Source: Pseudomonadales bacterium (GTDB lineage: Bacteria > Pseudomonadota > Gammaproteobacteria > Pseudomonadales > Azotimanducaceae). From it: a stretch of DNA of 64,000 nt. Each line of letters opens with the position of its first letter. Positions within the stretch are counted from its first letter, which is position 1. A model generated the notes under the pieces. That model did no database searches. It was not told the origin of the DNA and saw nothing but the letters and a program-made list of their open reading frames with translations. The position numbers and the translations under genes are program-made. Below are positions 28,037-36,797 of the stretch, in pieces. Location: positions 62,001 through 126,000 of the forward strand of contig JAJEIQ010000078.1 of NCBI GenBank assembly GCA_022827905.1, read 5' to 3'.

Positions 28037-29305
28037 ATGAACTCTCTCCCGCCGCTCTTTAGGGTTTGCACGGCTCTGGCAATTGCCGCGATCACTGGAT
28101 TGGGCTCGGCCCAGTCCCTGGCTGCGACCTACACATACTTGCTGTGGTCGTCGGAGGCAACCCAGCCCATCTATCCTGACGTGAGTTGGCTGCCTGATCC
28201 GTACAAGCCCTACTACGAAAAGGATTCAATCGAAGATACGGTGAAGTTGTTTCTTGCGAGTTCAATGAAAAATGATGGCGTTGCGTACAATTCGATCAGT
28301 GTTTCTGTTGACCAGTCCACCGGTGGTCTAACCGTCACAATCGACTCTGACGATACTAGAGCGGGCGACTATCGAGCAGTGCATCCGAAGTTCTACCAAA
28401 ACTACGGAAGCGCCACCTTGGGAATCAGCAAGTGCAAGAACCAATCGGGATGTTGGAACAAGAACAACTCCAACCCGAATGAGCCTTGGGCATTCTTCCC
28501 CCAATTCGGCTTGCCCATGGTCAATCAGAAGTCCGTTTTGCTGCTCAACTATCCGCCCGCCAGCGCACTCACTGGCAAAGACTATTTGAACACCTTCACC
28601 ATGTCACGCTGGACAAGGCTGCTTTCGGGGGTGGGAATAGACAACCCCACCTTGTTCGAGACCATTGTGGATGTGCGTCCCATTGCCGCGCCGGGAAGCG
28701 GGACGTCACAAAACCTGCCGGATGCCATCACGTATTTCAACGATCAAACTGGGCTAACCGGCGGCTATTACATCACGCCCCAGTTGAATCTGATGTTGGA
28801 TCCCCCAGCCAACTGGGATGCTGACTCGGCACTTCCCTTGGTCATCCTCGGCGGACCCGCCCGCGCCACTTGGAAAGCGATGACCCAGCTGGACGATTCC
28901 GTGCTCAGCACGGGAACCACGTACCTTCCCGGCGCGACCAAGAAGGTGCCCTACATTCTCGGCAACCATCCGGATGTCACCACCTATCAGTGCTGTCCGG
29001 GGGACACGAGTTCGAGTTGCACGTCGCATCAGCTTATCGAAATGGAGGAGATCGACGTTCAAATCGGGTGCTGGGCGGACCAAATGGCCCAAGACCCCAC
29101 AAAGGACCCGGCCCAGGTCCTAGCCTCCTGCAAGTCGCTATGGGTCACGAATCGCTCGGCAGACAACGATCTTGCGTTTTGCGCGTTGGCGCGGGCTGAC
29201 AGCAACGAGTGTTTCGATAAAGGCTTGACTTGGGAAGAGGCAATTGCCTATTGCAAAGCGAACAACAACAATCCCTGCGCAAGCTATGCTTGCCCCGTTC
29301 CATAG
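28037..29305 (+). CDS. Cys-rich secreted protein of unknown function inside the pyrimidine operon
   Basis: I do not recognise this 422-aa protein. It has a clear signal peptide ending near 'QSLAA', a mature N-terminus 'TYTYLLWSSEATQP', and 12 cysteines in the mature part, ten of them in the last third ('YQCCPGDTSSSC', 'NPCASYACPVP'). Such a pattern suggests a disulfide-bonded periplasmic or extracellular protein. A GAGGAA ribosome binding site precedes the ATG. It sits 30 nt after preA and 19 nt before an aldehyde dehydrogenase on the same strand, so it should be co-expressed. Codon use looks more relaxed and AT-richer than in its neighbours, hinting at later insertion. Confidence 0.8.
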   Translation: MNSLPPLFRVCTALAIAAITGLGSAQSLAATYTYLLWSSEATQPIYPDVSWLPDPYKPYYEKDSIEDTVKLFLASSMKNDGVAYNSISVSVDQSTGGLTVTIDSDDTRAGDYRAVHPKFYQNYGSATLGISKCKNQSGCWNKNNSNPNEPWAFFPQFGLPMVNQKSVLLLNYPPASALTGKDYLNTFTMSRWTRLLSGVGIDNPTLFETIVDVRPIAAPGSGTSQNLPDAITYFNDQTGLTGGYYITPQLNLMLDPPANWDADSALPLVILGGPARATWKAMTQLDDSVLSTGTTYLPGATKKVPYILGNHPDVTTYQCCPGDTSSSCTSHQLIEMEEIDVQIGCWADQMAQDPTKDPAQVLASCKSLWVTNRSADNDLAFCALARADSNECFDKGLTWEEAIAYCKANNNNPCASYACPVP

Positions 29306-29324
29306 ATTCAGTCTAGGAGGAACC

Positions 29325-30782
29325 GTGCGACTGAAGGACAGTGGGCTGCTGCGCACCCAAGCTTACGTCGATGGCGAATGGATAAACGCTGATGACGGCG
29401 GATTCGTTGCTGTAATCAATCCGGCCAGCGGCGCCACCGTGGCCGAAGTGGCACGCTGCGGTGGTGCGGAGACGCGCCGGGCCATTTTGGCTGCGCAGCG
29501 GGCGCAGGCGGATTGGCGGCGGCGCACCGCCAAGGAAAGGGCGGATGCGCTGCGGATGCTGTTTGATCTGATGATCGCCCACCAGGAGGACTTGGCGCAG
29601 ATTCTCACCGTCGAGCAGGGCAAGCCATTGGCCGAAGCCCGCGTCGAGATCGCCTACGGCGCCAGCTACTTTGAGTGGTTCGCGGAGGAGGCCAAGCGGG
29701 TTTACGGGGACACCATACCGGCACCGGGTTTGGACAAGCGGATCGTCACGGTGAAGCAGCCGGTTGGCGTGGTGGCCTGCATTACGCCATGGAATTTCCC
29801 CAACGCCATGTTGGCGCGCAAGATTGCGCCGGCCTTGGCGGTTGGCTGCACAGTGGTCTGCAAACCTGCCACAGCAACCCCGCTTTCGGCGCTGGCCATC
29901 GGCGCGCTGGCGGAGCGAGCTGGCGTGCCCGCCGGCGTCATCAACATCCTGGCTGGTGACACCCGCTCGATCGGCGATGAACTGACCGGTAACCCGGCTG
30001 TGCGCAAGCTGACCTTCACCGGCTCCACCGAAGTGGGCAAAACCTTGATTCGCGCATGCGCCGGCACGGTCAAGCGAACGTCGATGGAGTTGGGCGGCAA
30101 TGCGCCGTTCATTGTCTTCGACGACGCGGACCTCGACGCTGCGGTGCGCGGCGCCGTGGCCTGCAAGTATCGCAACGCCGGTCAGACCTGCGTATCGGCC
30201 AATCGCATGCTGGTGCAGTCCGGGGTGTTTGACGAGTTTGCCCAACGCCTAGTCGACGCGGCGCAGGGCCTTACCTTGGGTGACGGCCTGGACCGGCACA
30301 CCACCATGGGGCCGCTAATCGACGCGCCTGCCGCCCGCAACGTACGGGAACTGGTTGACGACGCCGTGGCGAACGGCGCTTCCGTGTTGGCCGGATCAGA
30401 CCAAGCCGAGAACGGGGAAACCTTCGTCAGGCCAACGGTGCTGGCAGGCGTGACGGCGGACATGCGCGTCTGCCGGGAGGAGATATTCGGTCCCGTAGCG
30501 CCGCTGATGCGCTTCGACACTGAGGAGGAGGCCATTCGTCTGGCCAACGACACCCCCTTTGGTTTGGCCGCCTACTTCTACGCCCGCGACCTCGGTCGTG
30601 TCTGGCGGGTGGGAGAGGCGCTCGACTTTGGCATTGTCGGCATTAACGAAGGCATTATCTCCAACGCCGCCGCACCATTCGGCGGCGTCAAGGAATCGGG
30701 CAATGGCCGCGAAGGCTCCAAGTACGGCTTGGACGACTACTTGGAGATCAAGTACCTGTGCATGGGCGGCATTGACGCCTAG
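29325..30782 (+). CDS. Aldehyde dehydrogenase (GabD-like), probably for malonate semialdehyde
   Basis: The start is GTG 29325 with TAGGAGG 4 nt upstream, giving 485 aa; the track ATG at 29244 lies in the previous gene. Catalytic residues are visible: Glu in 'SMELGGNAPF' and C289 in 'NAGQTCVSANR'. The sequence is of the succinate-semialdehyde type, not the CoA-acylating methylmalonate type. After a beta-alanine transaminase, its likely substrate is malonate semialdehyde, giving malonate. Substrate is inferred from context. Confidence 0.9.
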   Translation: MRLKDSGLLRTQAYVDGEWINADDGGFVAVINPASGATVAEVARCGGAETRRAILAAQRAQADWRRRTAKERADALRMLFDLMIAHQEDLAQILTVEQGKPLAEARVEIAYGASYFEWFAEEAKRVYGDTIPAPGLDKRIVTVKQPVGVVACITPWNFPNAMLARKIAPALAVGCTVVCKPATATPLSALAIGALAERAGVPAGVINILAGDTRSIGDELTGNPAVRKLTFTGSTEVGKTLIRACAGTVKRTSMELGGNAPFIVFDDADLDAAVRGAVACKYRNAGQTCVSANRMLVQSGVFDEFAQRLVDAAQGLTLGDGLDRHTTMGPLIDAPAARNVRELVDDAVANGASVLAGSDQAENGETFVRPTVLAGVTADMRVCREEIFGPVAPLMRFDTEEEAIRLANDTPFGLAAYFYARDLGRVWRVGEALDFGIVGINEGIISNAAAPFGGVKESGNGREGSKYGLDDYLEIKYLCMGGIDA

Positions 30783-30913
30783 TGTTTCTGCGGGGTTACC
30801 CGATTCGAGCGCATCTTGCCTTCTCGTGGAATCGCCCCGACTCAAGACGAGGGTGCGACATCCGCGAGCTGGGGAACCCCATGTTGGGCGGTTGAAAGAA
30901 GGGAGGGAACGGC

Positions 30914-32080
30914 ATGATCGAAAATTCGCGCGGCGATTCCGGTTTCGGGGCGATCATCGCCACCGGCGCCTGCGCAGCCATGATCTTCAACACTTTGCCG
31001 CTGTTCCTCGGCGCGGCGACCGATGCCCACCAACTCAGCCATGCCGCTACGGGCGGGCTGGGCAGCCTCTACCTAGGGGCCTTCGGCCTTTCATCAGTCG
31101 CGGCAGCCTATTGGATGGAGCGGGCGGATCGCCGGGTTCTGGCGTTGGGCCTCTTTCTTGGTGCGGCCACTATGCTGGTGCTTGCCGCAACGGCCGATGG
31201 CTGGCCGTTCTTTGCTGCTTCCCTGTTCGGAGCAGGTTTGCTTCTCGGGGCGCTCTACAGCTTGTCCTTTGTGATCGCCGGCGAGCGGTCGAATCCGACC
31301 CGTGCCTTCGGCATCAAGCTGTTGGGCGAGGTGGCGCTTGGTGCCGCGCTCTTAGCGGTCATCCCTCTTTACCTCCTGCCCGTCTTCGGCATGGCCGGGA
31401 TGCTGATGGGGTTCGCCGCGGTGGCGTTGGCCGGTTCGCTGTGCGTTCCCTGGATTGCCCGTCGGGCACCGCTGTCCAGCACGGCGCAGCCATCGGCGGG
31501 AACTGCCCTTCCGGGGTTGCCGATGGCCGCCGTGGCCTGCTTGGCTGCATTGTTCGTTTTCACCATCGGCCAGAGCGCCGTCTGGTCCTTCGTTGAGCGA
31601 CGCGGCGCAGCTGCTGGATTTGATGGTGCGGCCATCGGAGCAGCGTTGTCGGTTGCCGCCTTCGCCGGCGGTTTGGGCTCCTTGGCCGCGGCCTGGATTT
31701 CGGAGCGCCTCGGCCCGGTCACGCCATTGCTCGTCGCCGCCTCCCTGCATGCGCTGGCCCTTATCCTGTTCGCAGCAGTGAGTGGCTTCCCTGCATTCGT
31801 TGCCGCCGTCAACCTATTCATGTTTGCTTGGCTGTTTGCGCTCCCCTATATGACCGCGGCGGTGTCGGCATCGGATCCGAATGGTCGGGCAACTTCCGTG
31901 GTCGCCGCCTGTTTGGCGTTCGGCAGCATGGCCGGCCCCGGCCTGGCTGGCCAACTCGTGGCTGGAGGCGGCTTCGGCTGGCTGTATGCTGGCGCGGCCG
32001 GCGCGGCGCTTGCCGCCTATGTGGCGTTTGGCCGTCTTGCGAACACCCGCATCGGGCCAAAGACCGGAATGGCGGACTAG
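30914..32080 (+). CDS. MFS permease (12 predicted membrane segments)
   Basis: The 388-aa hydrophobic protein alternates membrane helices and short loops in the MFS pattern, with 'ERADRRVLALGL' after helix 2. A ribosome binding site GAAGGGAGG precedes the ATG. The 131-nt gap after the aldehyde dehydrogenase leaves room for a separate promoter, so membership in the pyrimidine operon is likely but not certain. It may export or import a pathway intermediate. It converges on the peptidase gene, leaving 1 nt between stops. Confidence 0.8.
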   Translation: MIENSRGDSGFGAIIATGACAAMIFNTLPLFLGAATDAHQLSHAATGGLGSLYLGAFGLSSVAAAYWMERADRRVLALGLFLGAATMLVLAATADGWPFFAASLFGAGLLLGALYSLSFVIAGERSNPTRAFGIKLLGEVALGAALLAVIPLYLLPVFGMAGMLMGFAAVALAGSLCVPWIARRAPLSSTAQPSAGTALPGLPMAAVACLAALFVFTIGQSAVWSFVERRGAAAGFDGAAIGAALSVAAFAGGLGSLAAAWISERLGPVTPLLVAASLHALALILFAAVSGFPAFVAAVNLFMFAWLFALPYMTAAVSASDPNGRATSVVAACLAFGSMAGPGLAGQLVAGGGFGWLYAGAAGAALAAYVAFGRLANTRIGPKTGMAD

Positions 32081-32081
32081 C

Positions 32082-34238
32082 TCATCCAGAGGAATTCGGC
32101 TCCGCCATCAGTTCTTGCATCAGGAAGGTCGCCACCAGGGCATCGCGGCGGGCGAGTTGGGCCAGGTTGGCGGCGGCGCTGTGGCCGCCTTCGGTGTTTT
32201 CGTAGTAAAGGGCTTCATGGCCCTGGGCCTTGAGGCGGGCCGCCATCTTGCGGGCGTGGCCGGGATGCACCCGGTCATCCTTGGTGGAAGTGGTCAGGAA
32301 CACGGGCGGGTAGGCCGCTTCCGGATGGGCGTTTTGGTAGGGCGAGTAGGCAGCCAGCCAGCGGCGGTCTTCGGGGTTGTCCGGGTCGCCGTACTCGCCG
32401 GTCCAGGAGGCGCCGGCCAGGAGCTTGTCGTAGCGCAGCATGTCCAGCAGCGGCACCGCCGACACCGCGGCTCCGAAGAGCTCCGGGCGTTGGGTGAAGG
32501 CCACGCCCACCAGCAAGCCGCCGTTTGAGCCGCCATAGATGCCGAGTTGCTGCGGACGGGTGACGCCGGTCGCGGCCAAGTGCTCGGCGACGGCGGCGAA
32601 GTCGTCGTAGGCCCGCTGGCGATTGGCTCCGAGCGCCGCCTGATGCCATTCGGGGCCGTACTCGCCGCCGCCGCGTATGTTGGCAATGGCGAACACGCCG
32701 CCCGCTTGGAGCCATGCCGTGGCCAAGGGCGACAGGTAGCTCGGCGTCAAGGCGATCTCGAAGCCGCCATAGCCGTACAGCAGGGTGGGCAGTGGGCCGC
32801 GCCGTCCTTTCGGCTCGATCACGAAGCAGGGCACCTTGACGCCATCGCTGGAGGTGGCGAACGTCTGCCTGGCGCTGAGCTTGGCGGCGTCGAATCGCGC
32901 CGGCAACTGCGCCACCGGATGCGGGGCCTGGCCAAGCGTGATGGCGTAAAGCGTATCCGGCTTCAGGAAGGCTTCGAAATTCACCAGCGCCAAGTCACTG
33001 TGGGCATTGGCGGAGACGATGCTCAAAGAGCCGTTTTCCGGCAGTGGCACCGCTTGGTGGCTCCACCCGGTCTTTTGCGGGCGAAGTTCCAGCAGTTGCA
33101 TCACCACATCCTCGGTGACGCTGACGTAAAGGCTCAATCGGCCAACCCGCACGTCGGTGACAGCGCGGCGCGCGGTGGGGCGCACCAGCGTCTCCACGCT
33201 CGACAGCCGACCGGCCAGAAGATCGCCGAGTGGGACGGCGAACAGCGCCCCTGCTGGAACGGGTTCGCCAGCCGTTTTTGCCTTGGGATGCCATTCGCTG
33301 CGAGTCAGGCCAATCAGGCGATCCTGAAACAGGCCGCGCCAGTCCACGTCCTTGGGCAGCGGCAGTTTCTTCGGCGCGTCCTCGCCCTCCAGCGCATCGC
33401 CCAAGGCATAGACCGTCTCTTCAAAGAAGGTCGGTGAATCGACAGCGAATGGGAAGGTGCCGAGCGCGTTTCTCAGCACGGCGCCGCTAACCGCGACGTG
33501 ATCGGAAGGCACCTCCAGCAGCACTTGGCTGGACTTAATCGGCTCGCCGCGATGCCAGAGCCGCAGCTCGGCGCCGTACCCCGAGTCCGTGGCCCGAAAG
33601 CCGTCGCCGGCCTTGGCGATCAGCAGCCGATCCACGTCCAGCCAAGTGACGGATTGCTTGGCCTCGGAACTGACGAAACCGTCCGTCACGAAGTGCTTGG
33701 CGTCAAGGTCGAACTCGCGCAGGGTCACCGCATCGCTGCCGCCCCGGGAGAGCATCAGCAGGCAGCGGCTGGCATCCGGTTCCAGGCACGCGGCACCCTT
33801 GTACACCCAGTTTTCGCCCTCCGCCTCGGCCAGTTGGTCGAGATCCAGCATCACCTCCCACTGCGGCTCGCCAGCCAGGTAGGCCTTCAATTCGGCGCTG
33901 CGCAGCAGGCCGCGCACGTGGGACTCATCCTGCCAAAAGTTCAGCATCCGCTGACCGGCTTGACGGGCATAGGGGATGCGGTCGGTTGCCGCATAGACAG
34001 CGTAGGCGGCGGCCTCAATGGCGGAGAAACGTGGATCAGCGGTCAGCCGGGCCTCGGATTCCCGGTTCTGCGCCTCGACCCAAGCCAATGCCCGTTGCCC
34101 CTCAATGTCCTCGAGCCAGAGATAGGGGTCGGCTGGCTCAGCGGCCAAGAGGCTGGCCTCGGCAAAGATCAGGAAAGGGAGAGCACGGCCGGCGCCGGCG
34201 AGCAGCCGACGCAATCCTTGAGCTTTCAGTGCGGTCAT
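32082..34238 (-). CDS. Prolyl oligopeptidase family serine peptidase (S9A), exported
   Basis: The 718-aa protein has an N-terminal signal-like segment ('LLAGAGRALPFLIFAEASLLAAE'), a beta-propeller domain and a C-terminal alpha/beta hydrolase domain. The catalytic triad is Ser in 'YGGSNGGLLVG', Asp in 'TKDDRVHPGH' and His in 'EGGHSAAAN'. It cleaves short peptides after proline and would act in the periplasm. It lies 42 nt after a gene for an exported protein of unknown function and may share its transcript. Confidence 0.92.
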   Translation of the reverse strand: MTALKAQGLRRLLAGAGRALPFLIFAEASLLAAEPADPYLWLEDIEGQRALAWVEAQNRESEARLTADPRFSAIEAAAYAVYAATDRIPYARQAGQRMLNFWQDESHVRGLLRSAELKAYLAGEPQWEVMLDLDQLAEAEGENWVYKGAACLEPDASRCLLMLSRGGSDAVTLREFDLDAKHFVTDGFVSSEAKQSVTWLDVDRLLIAKAGDGFRATDSGYGAELRLWHRGEPIKSSQVLLEVPSDHVAVSGAVLRNALGTFPFAVDSPTFFEETVYALGDALEGEDAPKKLPLPKDVDWRGLFQDRLIGLTRSEWHPKAKTAGEPVPAGALFAVPLGDLLAGRLSSVETLVRPTARRAVTDVRVGRLSLYVSVTEDVVMQLLELRPQKTGWSHQAVPLPENGSLSIVSANAHSDLALVNFEAFLKPDTLYAITLGQAPHPVAQLPARFDAAKLSARQTFATSSDGVKVPCFVIEPKGRRGPLPTLLYGYGGFEIALTPSYLSPLATAWLQAGGVFAIANIRGGGEYGPEWHQAALGANRQRAYDDFAAVAEHLAATGVTRPQQLGIYGGSNGGLLVGVAFTQRPELFGAAVSAVPLLDMLRYDKLLAGASWTGEYGDPDNPEDRRWLAAYSPYQNAHPEAAYPPVFLTTSTKDDRVHPGHARKMAARLKAQGHEALYYENTEGGHSAAANLAQLARRDALVATFLMQELMAEPNSSG

Positions 34239-34280
34239 GGTTGTGCATCCGGGCAGCGGCAGGCGGCATGGCGCCGGTCC

Positions 34281-35276
34281 CTACTGCCCTCCGGCCTCCT
34301 CGGCTTCCTCCAGGCGCGCCCCGGCGAGAATGCCGGGGAGGGCGTAGTTGCCCTCGTGGCAGGCGTATTCGTAGATTCGCCCGTCGGCGGGCCGGAAGCT
34401 GACTTCGCCGCGCCAAGGCTCCGTGTAGAGGGCTGGGTCCTCCACCTCGAAGCCGTACTCTATTTCCGCCTCGCCCACCCGGCGCAGCGTCTCGGTGACC
34501 ACCCCTTCCGGACTGAGCAGGAGCTGGTGCTTGACCGCGGCGCGGAAGGTCTGCCCAGGATGGAAGTTGGTGGTCTCCACCACTAGGGCGTCGTCCTCCC
34601 AACGGCCGATGGAATCACCCATCCAAGGCCGCACTTGAGCGGGGGGATGCTCGCCGCCTAAGCGGATGATGCGGGCGTCGTGGTTCATCTCCACGTGGAT
34701 CATCACGTGATCGGGGGTCTGCACGATCTGGTAGTTGTTGTTGTAGAGCACAGGCAGCATCGGTGGCCCGCCGGTGGAGCCGAAGCCGACCACGCAACGC
34801 TCGCCCAGGGGTCGCTGCTCTGGGCCGTCGAAGGCGTTGATGACGTTGCCCATGAAGTTGATGAGCTTGATGCGCGCGCCCAAGCGGTACGGCAGCTTGC
34901 CGCTTTCCGGGGAGGTGATGATCGAACTGCGCGCCTCGCCGTCCACCCGCAAGGCCCTGGTGCCGGGGTCCATCCAAAAGGAGTTGTAGCCGCCGACGTC
35001 CTCGCCGGCTTCGAGCCCCCCTTCGGGGACGTTGTCGATGGCCTCAAAGAACCCCGCCGTCTGTCGCTCCCAGTCGGCCGCTTCGGCCTCGGTCAGTACC
35101 AAACGGTCGAATTGATCGGGGCGCTCCAGGGCGGTGATGGTGGCGTTGGTCCAGGTGCCCTGCAGATCGGGATGACCGAAGTCGGTGCGCGGCGTCTCAT
35201 AGGCCTTGGCATGGGCGGCGGCGGTGAGGGCTGCGGCGCACAGGACGGCGGCGTGTAACCGGATGGTGCGGTTCAT
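34281..35276 (-). CDS. Exported protein of unknown function ('PDLQGTWTN' family)
   Basis: The 331-aa protein has a signal peptide (residues 1-23, 'AALTAAAHA') and the motif 'FGHPDLQGTWTNATITALERP', which recurs in a large family of exported proteins with no established role. The middle part holds 'NYQIVQTPDHVMIHVEM' and the C-terminal part 'TETLRRVGEAEIEYGFEVEDP'. Its ATG overlaps the mobA stop, so it is translationally coupled to a cofactor gene. I cannot assign a reaction. Confidence 0.8.
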   Translation of the reverse strand: MNRTIRLHAAVLCAAALTAAAHAKAYETPRTDFGHPDLQGTWTNATITALERPDQFDRLVLTEAEAADWERQTAGFFEAIDNVPEGGLEAGEDVGGYNSFWMDPGTRALRVDGEARSSIITSPESGKLPYRLGARIKLINFMGNVINAFDGPEQRPLGERCVVGFGSTGGPPMLPVLYNNNYQIVQTPDHVMIHVEMNHDARIIRLGGEHPPAQVRPWMGDSIGRWEDDALVVETTNFHPGQTFRAAVKHQLLLSPEGVVTETLRRVGEAEIEYGFEVEDPALYTEPWRGEVSFRPADGRIYEYACHEGNYALPGILAGARLEEAEEAGGQ

Positions 35277-35878
35277 GGCGGCTTCTCCATTGCGGGGGCA
35301 GGGGTGTCCATAAAGTCCTGCCTCGAATTGAAGTTGCGAAAGGCTTCTTCCTGACCCCTGAATTGCACATCGACCGCGCCCACGGAGTCAAGCCAGCCGA
35401 GCGCTGAGCGATGGCCGCTGGCGAGATGGCGATCCAGCGAGTCGATGGCCTCGGTGCGCAGCAGGCAATGCAGCGGGTGGCGGCGCACCTCGTCGTGAGC
35501 CACCGCAACCAGCGGACTGGAATCGGTTGGATGCGCCTCCAGCGCGGCGCGCAGGCGCTCGGCCAAGTCCAGCGGAACCAGGGGCGCATCGCCCGGGCAC
35601 ACCAAGGCCAAGGGCGTTGCGCAACGCCGCAGCGCCGCCGCGATACCCGCCAGCGGGCCTTGGTATGGCGGCAGTTCATCGGCCACCACCGGCGCAAGCC
35701 GGCGGTAGGCGTCGATGTTGCGGTTGGCGCTGATCAGCAGCGCGCTCACCTGCGGGCGGAGCCGCTCGGCAAGGCGCGCCACCAACGTGTGTCCGCGCCA
35801 GAGGCGCAGCGGCTTGTCGGCGCCTCCAAGGCGGCTTCCGCGTCCGCCGCAGAGGATGATGCCGGTGATCTCAGTCAC
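35273..35878 (-). CDS. mobA: MobA, molybdenum cofactor guanylyltransferase
   Basis: From GTG 35878 the protein is 201 aa and begins 'VTEITGIILCGGRGSRLGGADKPL', the nucleotide-binding signature of MobA; it also has 'LALVCPGDAPLVP'. It attaches GMP to molybdopterin to make the bis-MGD type cofactor. The GTG overlaps the stop of the [2Fe-2S] ferredoxin gene (GTGA), ruling out the track's 44-residue extension. The sulfite-oxidase-like enzyme of this window uses plain Mo-MPT, so MobA must serve other molybdoenzymes. Confidence 0.9.
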   Translation of the reverse strand: MTEITGIILCGGRGSRLGGADKPLRLWRGHTLVARLAERLRPQVSALLISANRNIDAYRRLAPVVADELPPYQGPLAGIAAALRRCATPLALVCPGDAPLVPLDLAERLRAALEAHPTDSSPLVAVAHDEVRRHPLHCLLRTEAIDSLDRHLASGHRSALGWLDSVGAVDVQFRGQEEAFRNFNSRQDFMDTPAPAMEKPP

Positions 35879-36165
35879 AGGTCGAGGACCAGTTGGGGCG
35901 TGCGCGAACGCGAGCAGCAGATCATCATCAGATCGTTGCGCTGGCGCTCCTCGGCGGTGAGGATGTCGTCCTGGTGGTCGGGCAGGCCAGCCAGCACCCG
36001 GGTCTCGCAAGCGCCGCAGATGCCGCTGATGCAGGAATTGGGCGCATCCACTCCGGCAGCCTCGACCGCTTCGAGTATGGACTGTCCGGCGGCGACCCTC
36101 AGGCTTAAGCCGGACTTTGCCAGCACGACTTCAAAGCCCCTCTCCACGGGTGGGTTGGCGTTCAT
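35875..36165 (-). CDS. Stand-alone plant-type [2Fe-2S] ferredoxin
   Basis: I start at ATG 36165 ('MNANPPVERGFEVVLAKSG'), giving 96 aa. Cluster ligands are C45, C50 and C53 ('SCISGICGAC') plus Cys near 83 ('MMICCSRS'). The sequence looks like the ferredoxin domain at the C-terminus of phthalate-dioxygenase-type reductases, here without the flavin domain. It is the first gene of the fdx-mobA-exported protein run. It could donate electrons to the Rieske oxygenase at 57884, but nothing in the local context shows this. Confidence 0.85.
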   Translation of the reverse strand: MNANPPVERGFEVVLAKSGLSLRVAAGQSILEAVEAAGVDAPNSCISGICGACETRVLAGLPDHQDDILTAEERQRNDLMMICCSRSRTPQLVLDL

Positions 36166-36242
36166 TTGCCGCTTGTTTCCGAAGTTGGCGGAACAGGTCC
36201 CAAGAGAGTACAGTAAACCCCGGAGCAAGCGAACGCGAAGCT

Positions 36243-36262
36243 CCGGCCCCTGAAGGGGCCGG
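36243..36262. other. Strong GC hairpin in the cupin 5' leader
   Basis: CCGGCCCC-TGAA-GGGGCCGG forms a perfect 8-bp stem with a 4-nt loop between the divergent ferredoxin and cupin genes, 52 nt before the cupin ATG. No U-run follows directly on either strand. Function unknown; it could shape the leader or the end of an upstream transcript. Confidence 0.5.
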
Positions 36263-36314
36263 GGCCTTGTTTGGAGTTTCGCGGCAAATTTTGAAATCGA
36301 TGAGGAGAACTCTT

Positions 36315-36782
36315 ATGGCATTGCCGCAAGACATATCGCCGGTGAACAGCGAACTCATGGACGGCTTGGCCGCCGCCTCGCAGATGGAATGGATGGACTA
36401 CGACCAGCCGGGGGGGAAGATCAAGGTCCTCTGGTTGGGCGCGGAGAGCGGCCGCTGGGCGGTGCTGTTCAAGTGGGACAAGGGCTTTGTCGCCCCCCCG
36501 CACAAGCACCTGAGCGCTGCCTTCGCCTTCATCCTGAAGGGCAAGCTGCAGGTGCGCGACGGCACACTGGATGAGGGCGACTTCGTCTATGAGCCGAACG
36601 GCATGGTGCATGGCGCCACCACGGCCTTGGAAGACACTGAATACCTGTTCTTCTGCGACGGCCCGGTGCTGTTCTATGACGAAGAGGAGGGCTTCACCAG
36701 CTATCTCGGTTGGGAGGAGCTTGAGCGCATTCGCCAAGCCAACGAGGCCGCCGCAGCGATGCCTCAGGCGGCGACGGCCTGA
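36315..36782 (+). CDS. Cupin-domain protein
   Basis: The ATG at 36315 follows GAGGAGA and gives 155 aa ('MALPQDISPVNSEL'). The cupin metal site is seen in 'APPHKHLSAAF' (H63, H65) and a second His in 'NGMVHGAT'. Similar single-cupin proteins include anti-sigma ChrR-like and dihydroxyacetophenone dioxygenase-like enzymes; the sequence does not settle which. It stands alone, divergent from the ferredoxin/mobA run and convergent with the transglutaminase gene. Confidence 0.8.
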   Translation: MALPQDISPVNSELMDGLAAASQMEWMDYDQPGGKIKVLWLGAESGRWAVLFKWDKGFVAPPHKHLSAAFAFILKGKLQVRDGTLDEGDFVYEPNGMVHGATTALEDTEYLFFCDGPVLFYDEEEGFTSYLGWEELERIRQANEAAAAMPQAATA

Positions 36783-36797
36783 CAACCCCTCGGGCCG

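Noticed and set aside
36162-36785. 207-aa minus-strand ORF opposite the cupin
   Set aside because: The plus-strand cupin has a ribosome binding site and metal-ligand motif; the antisense ORF has neither.
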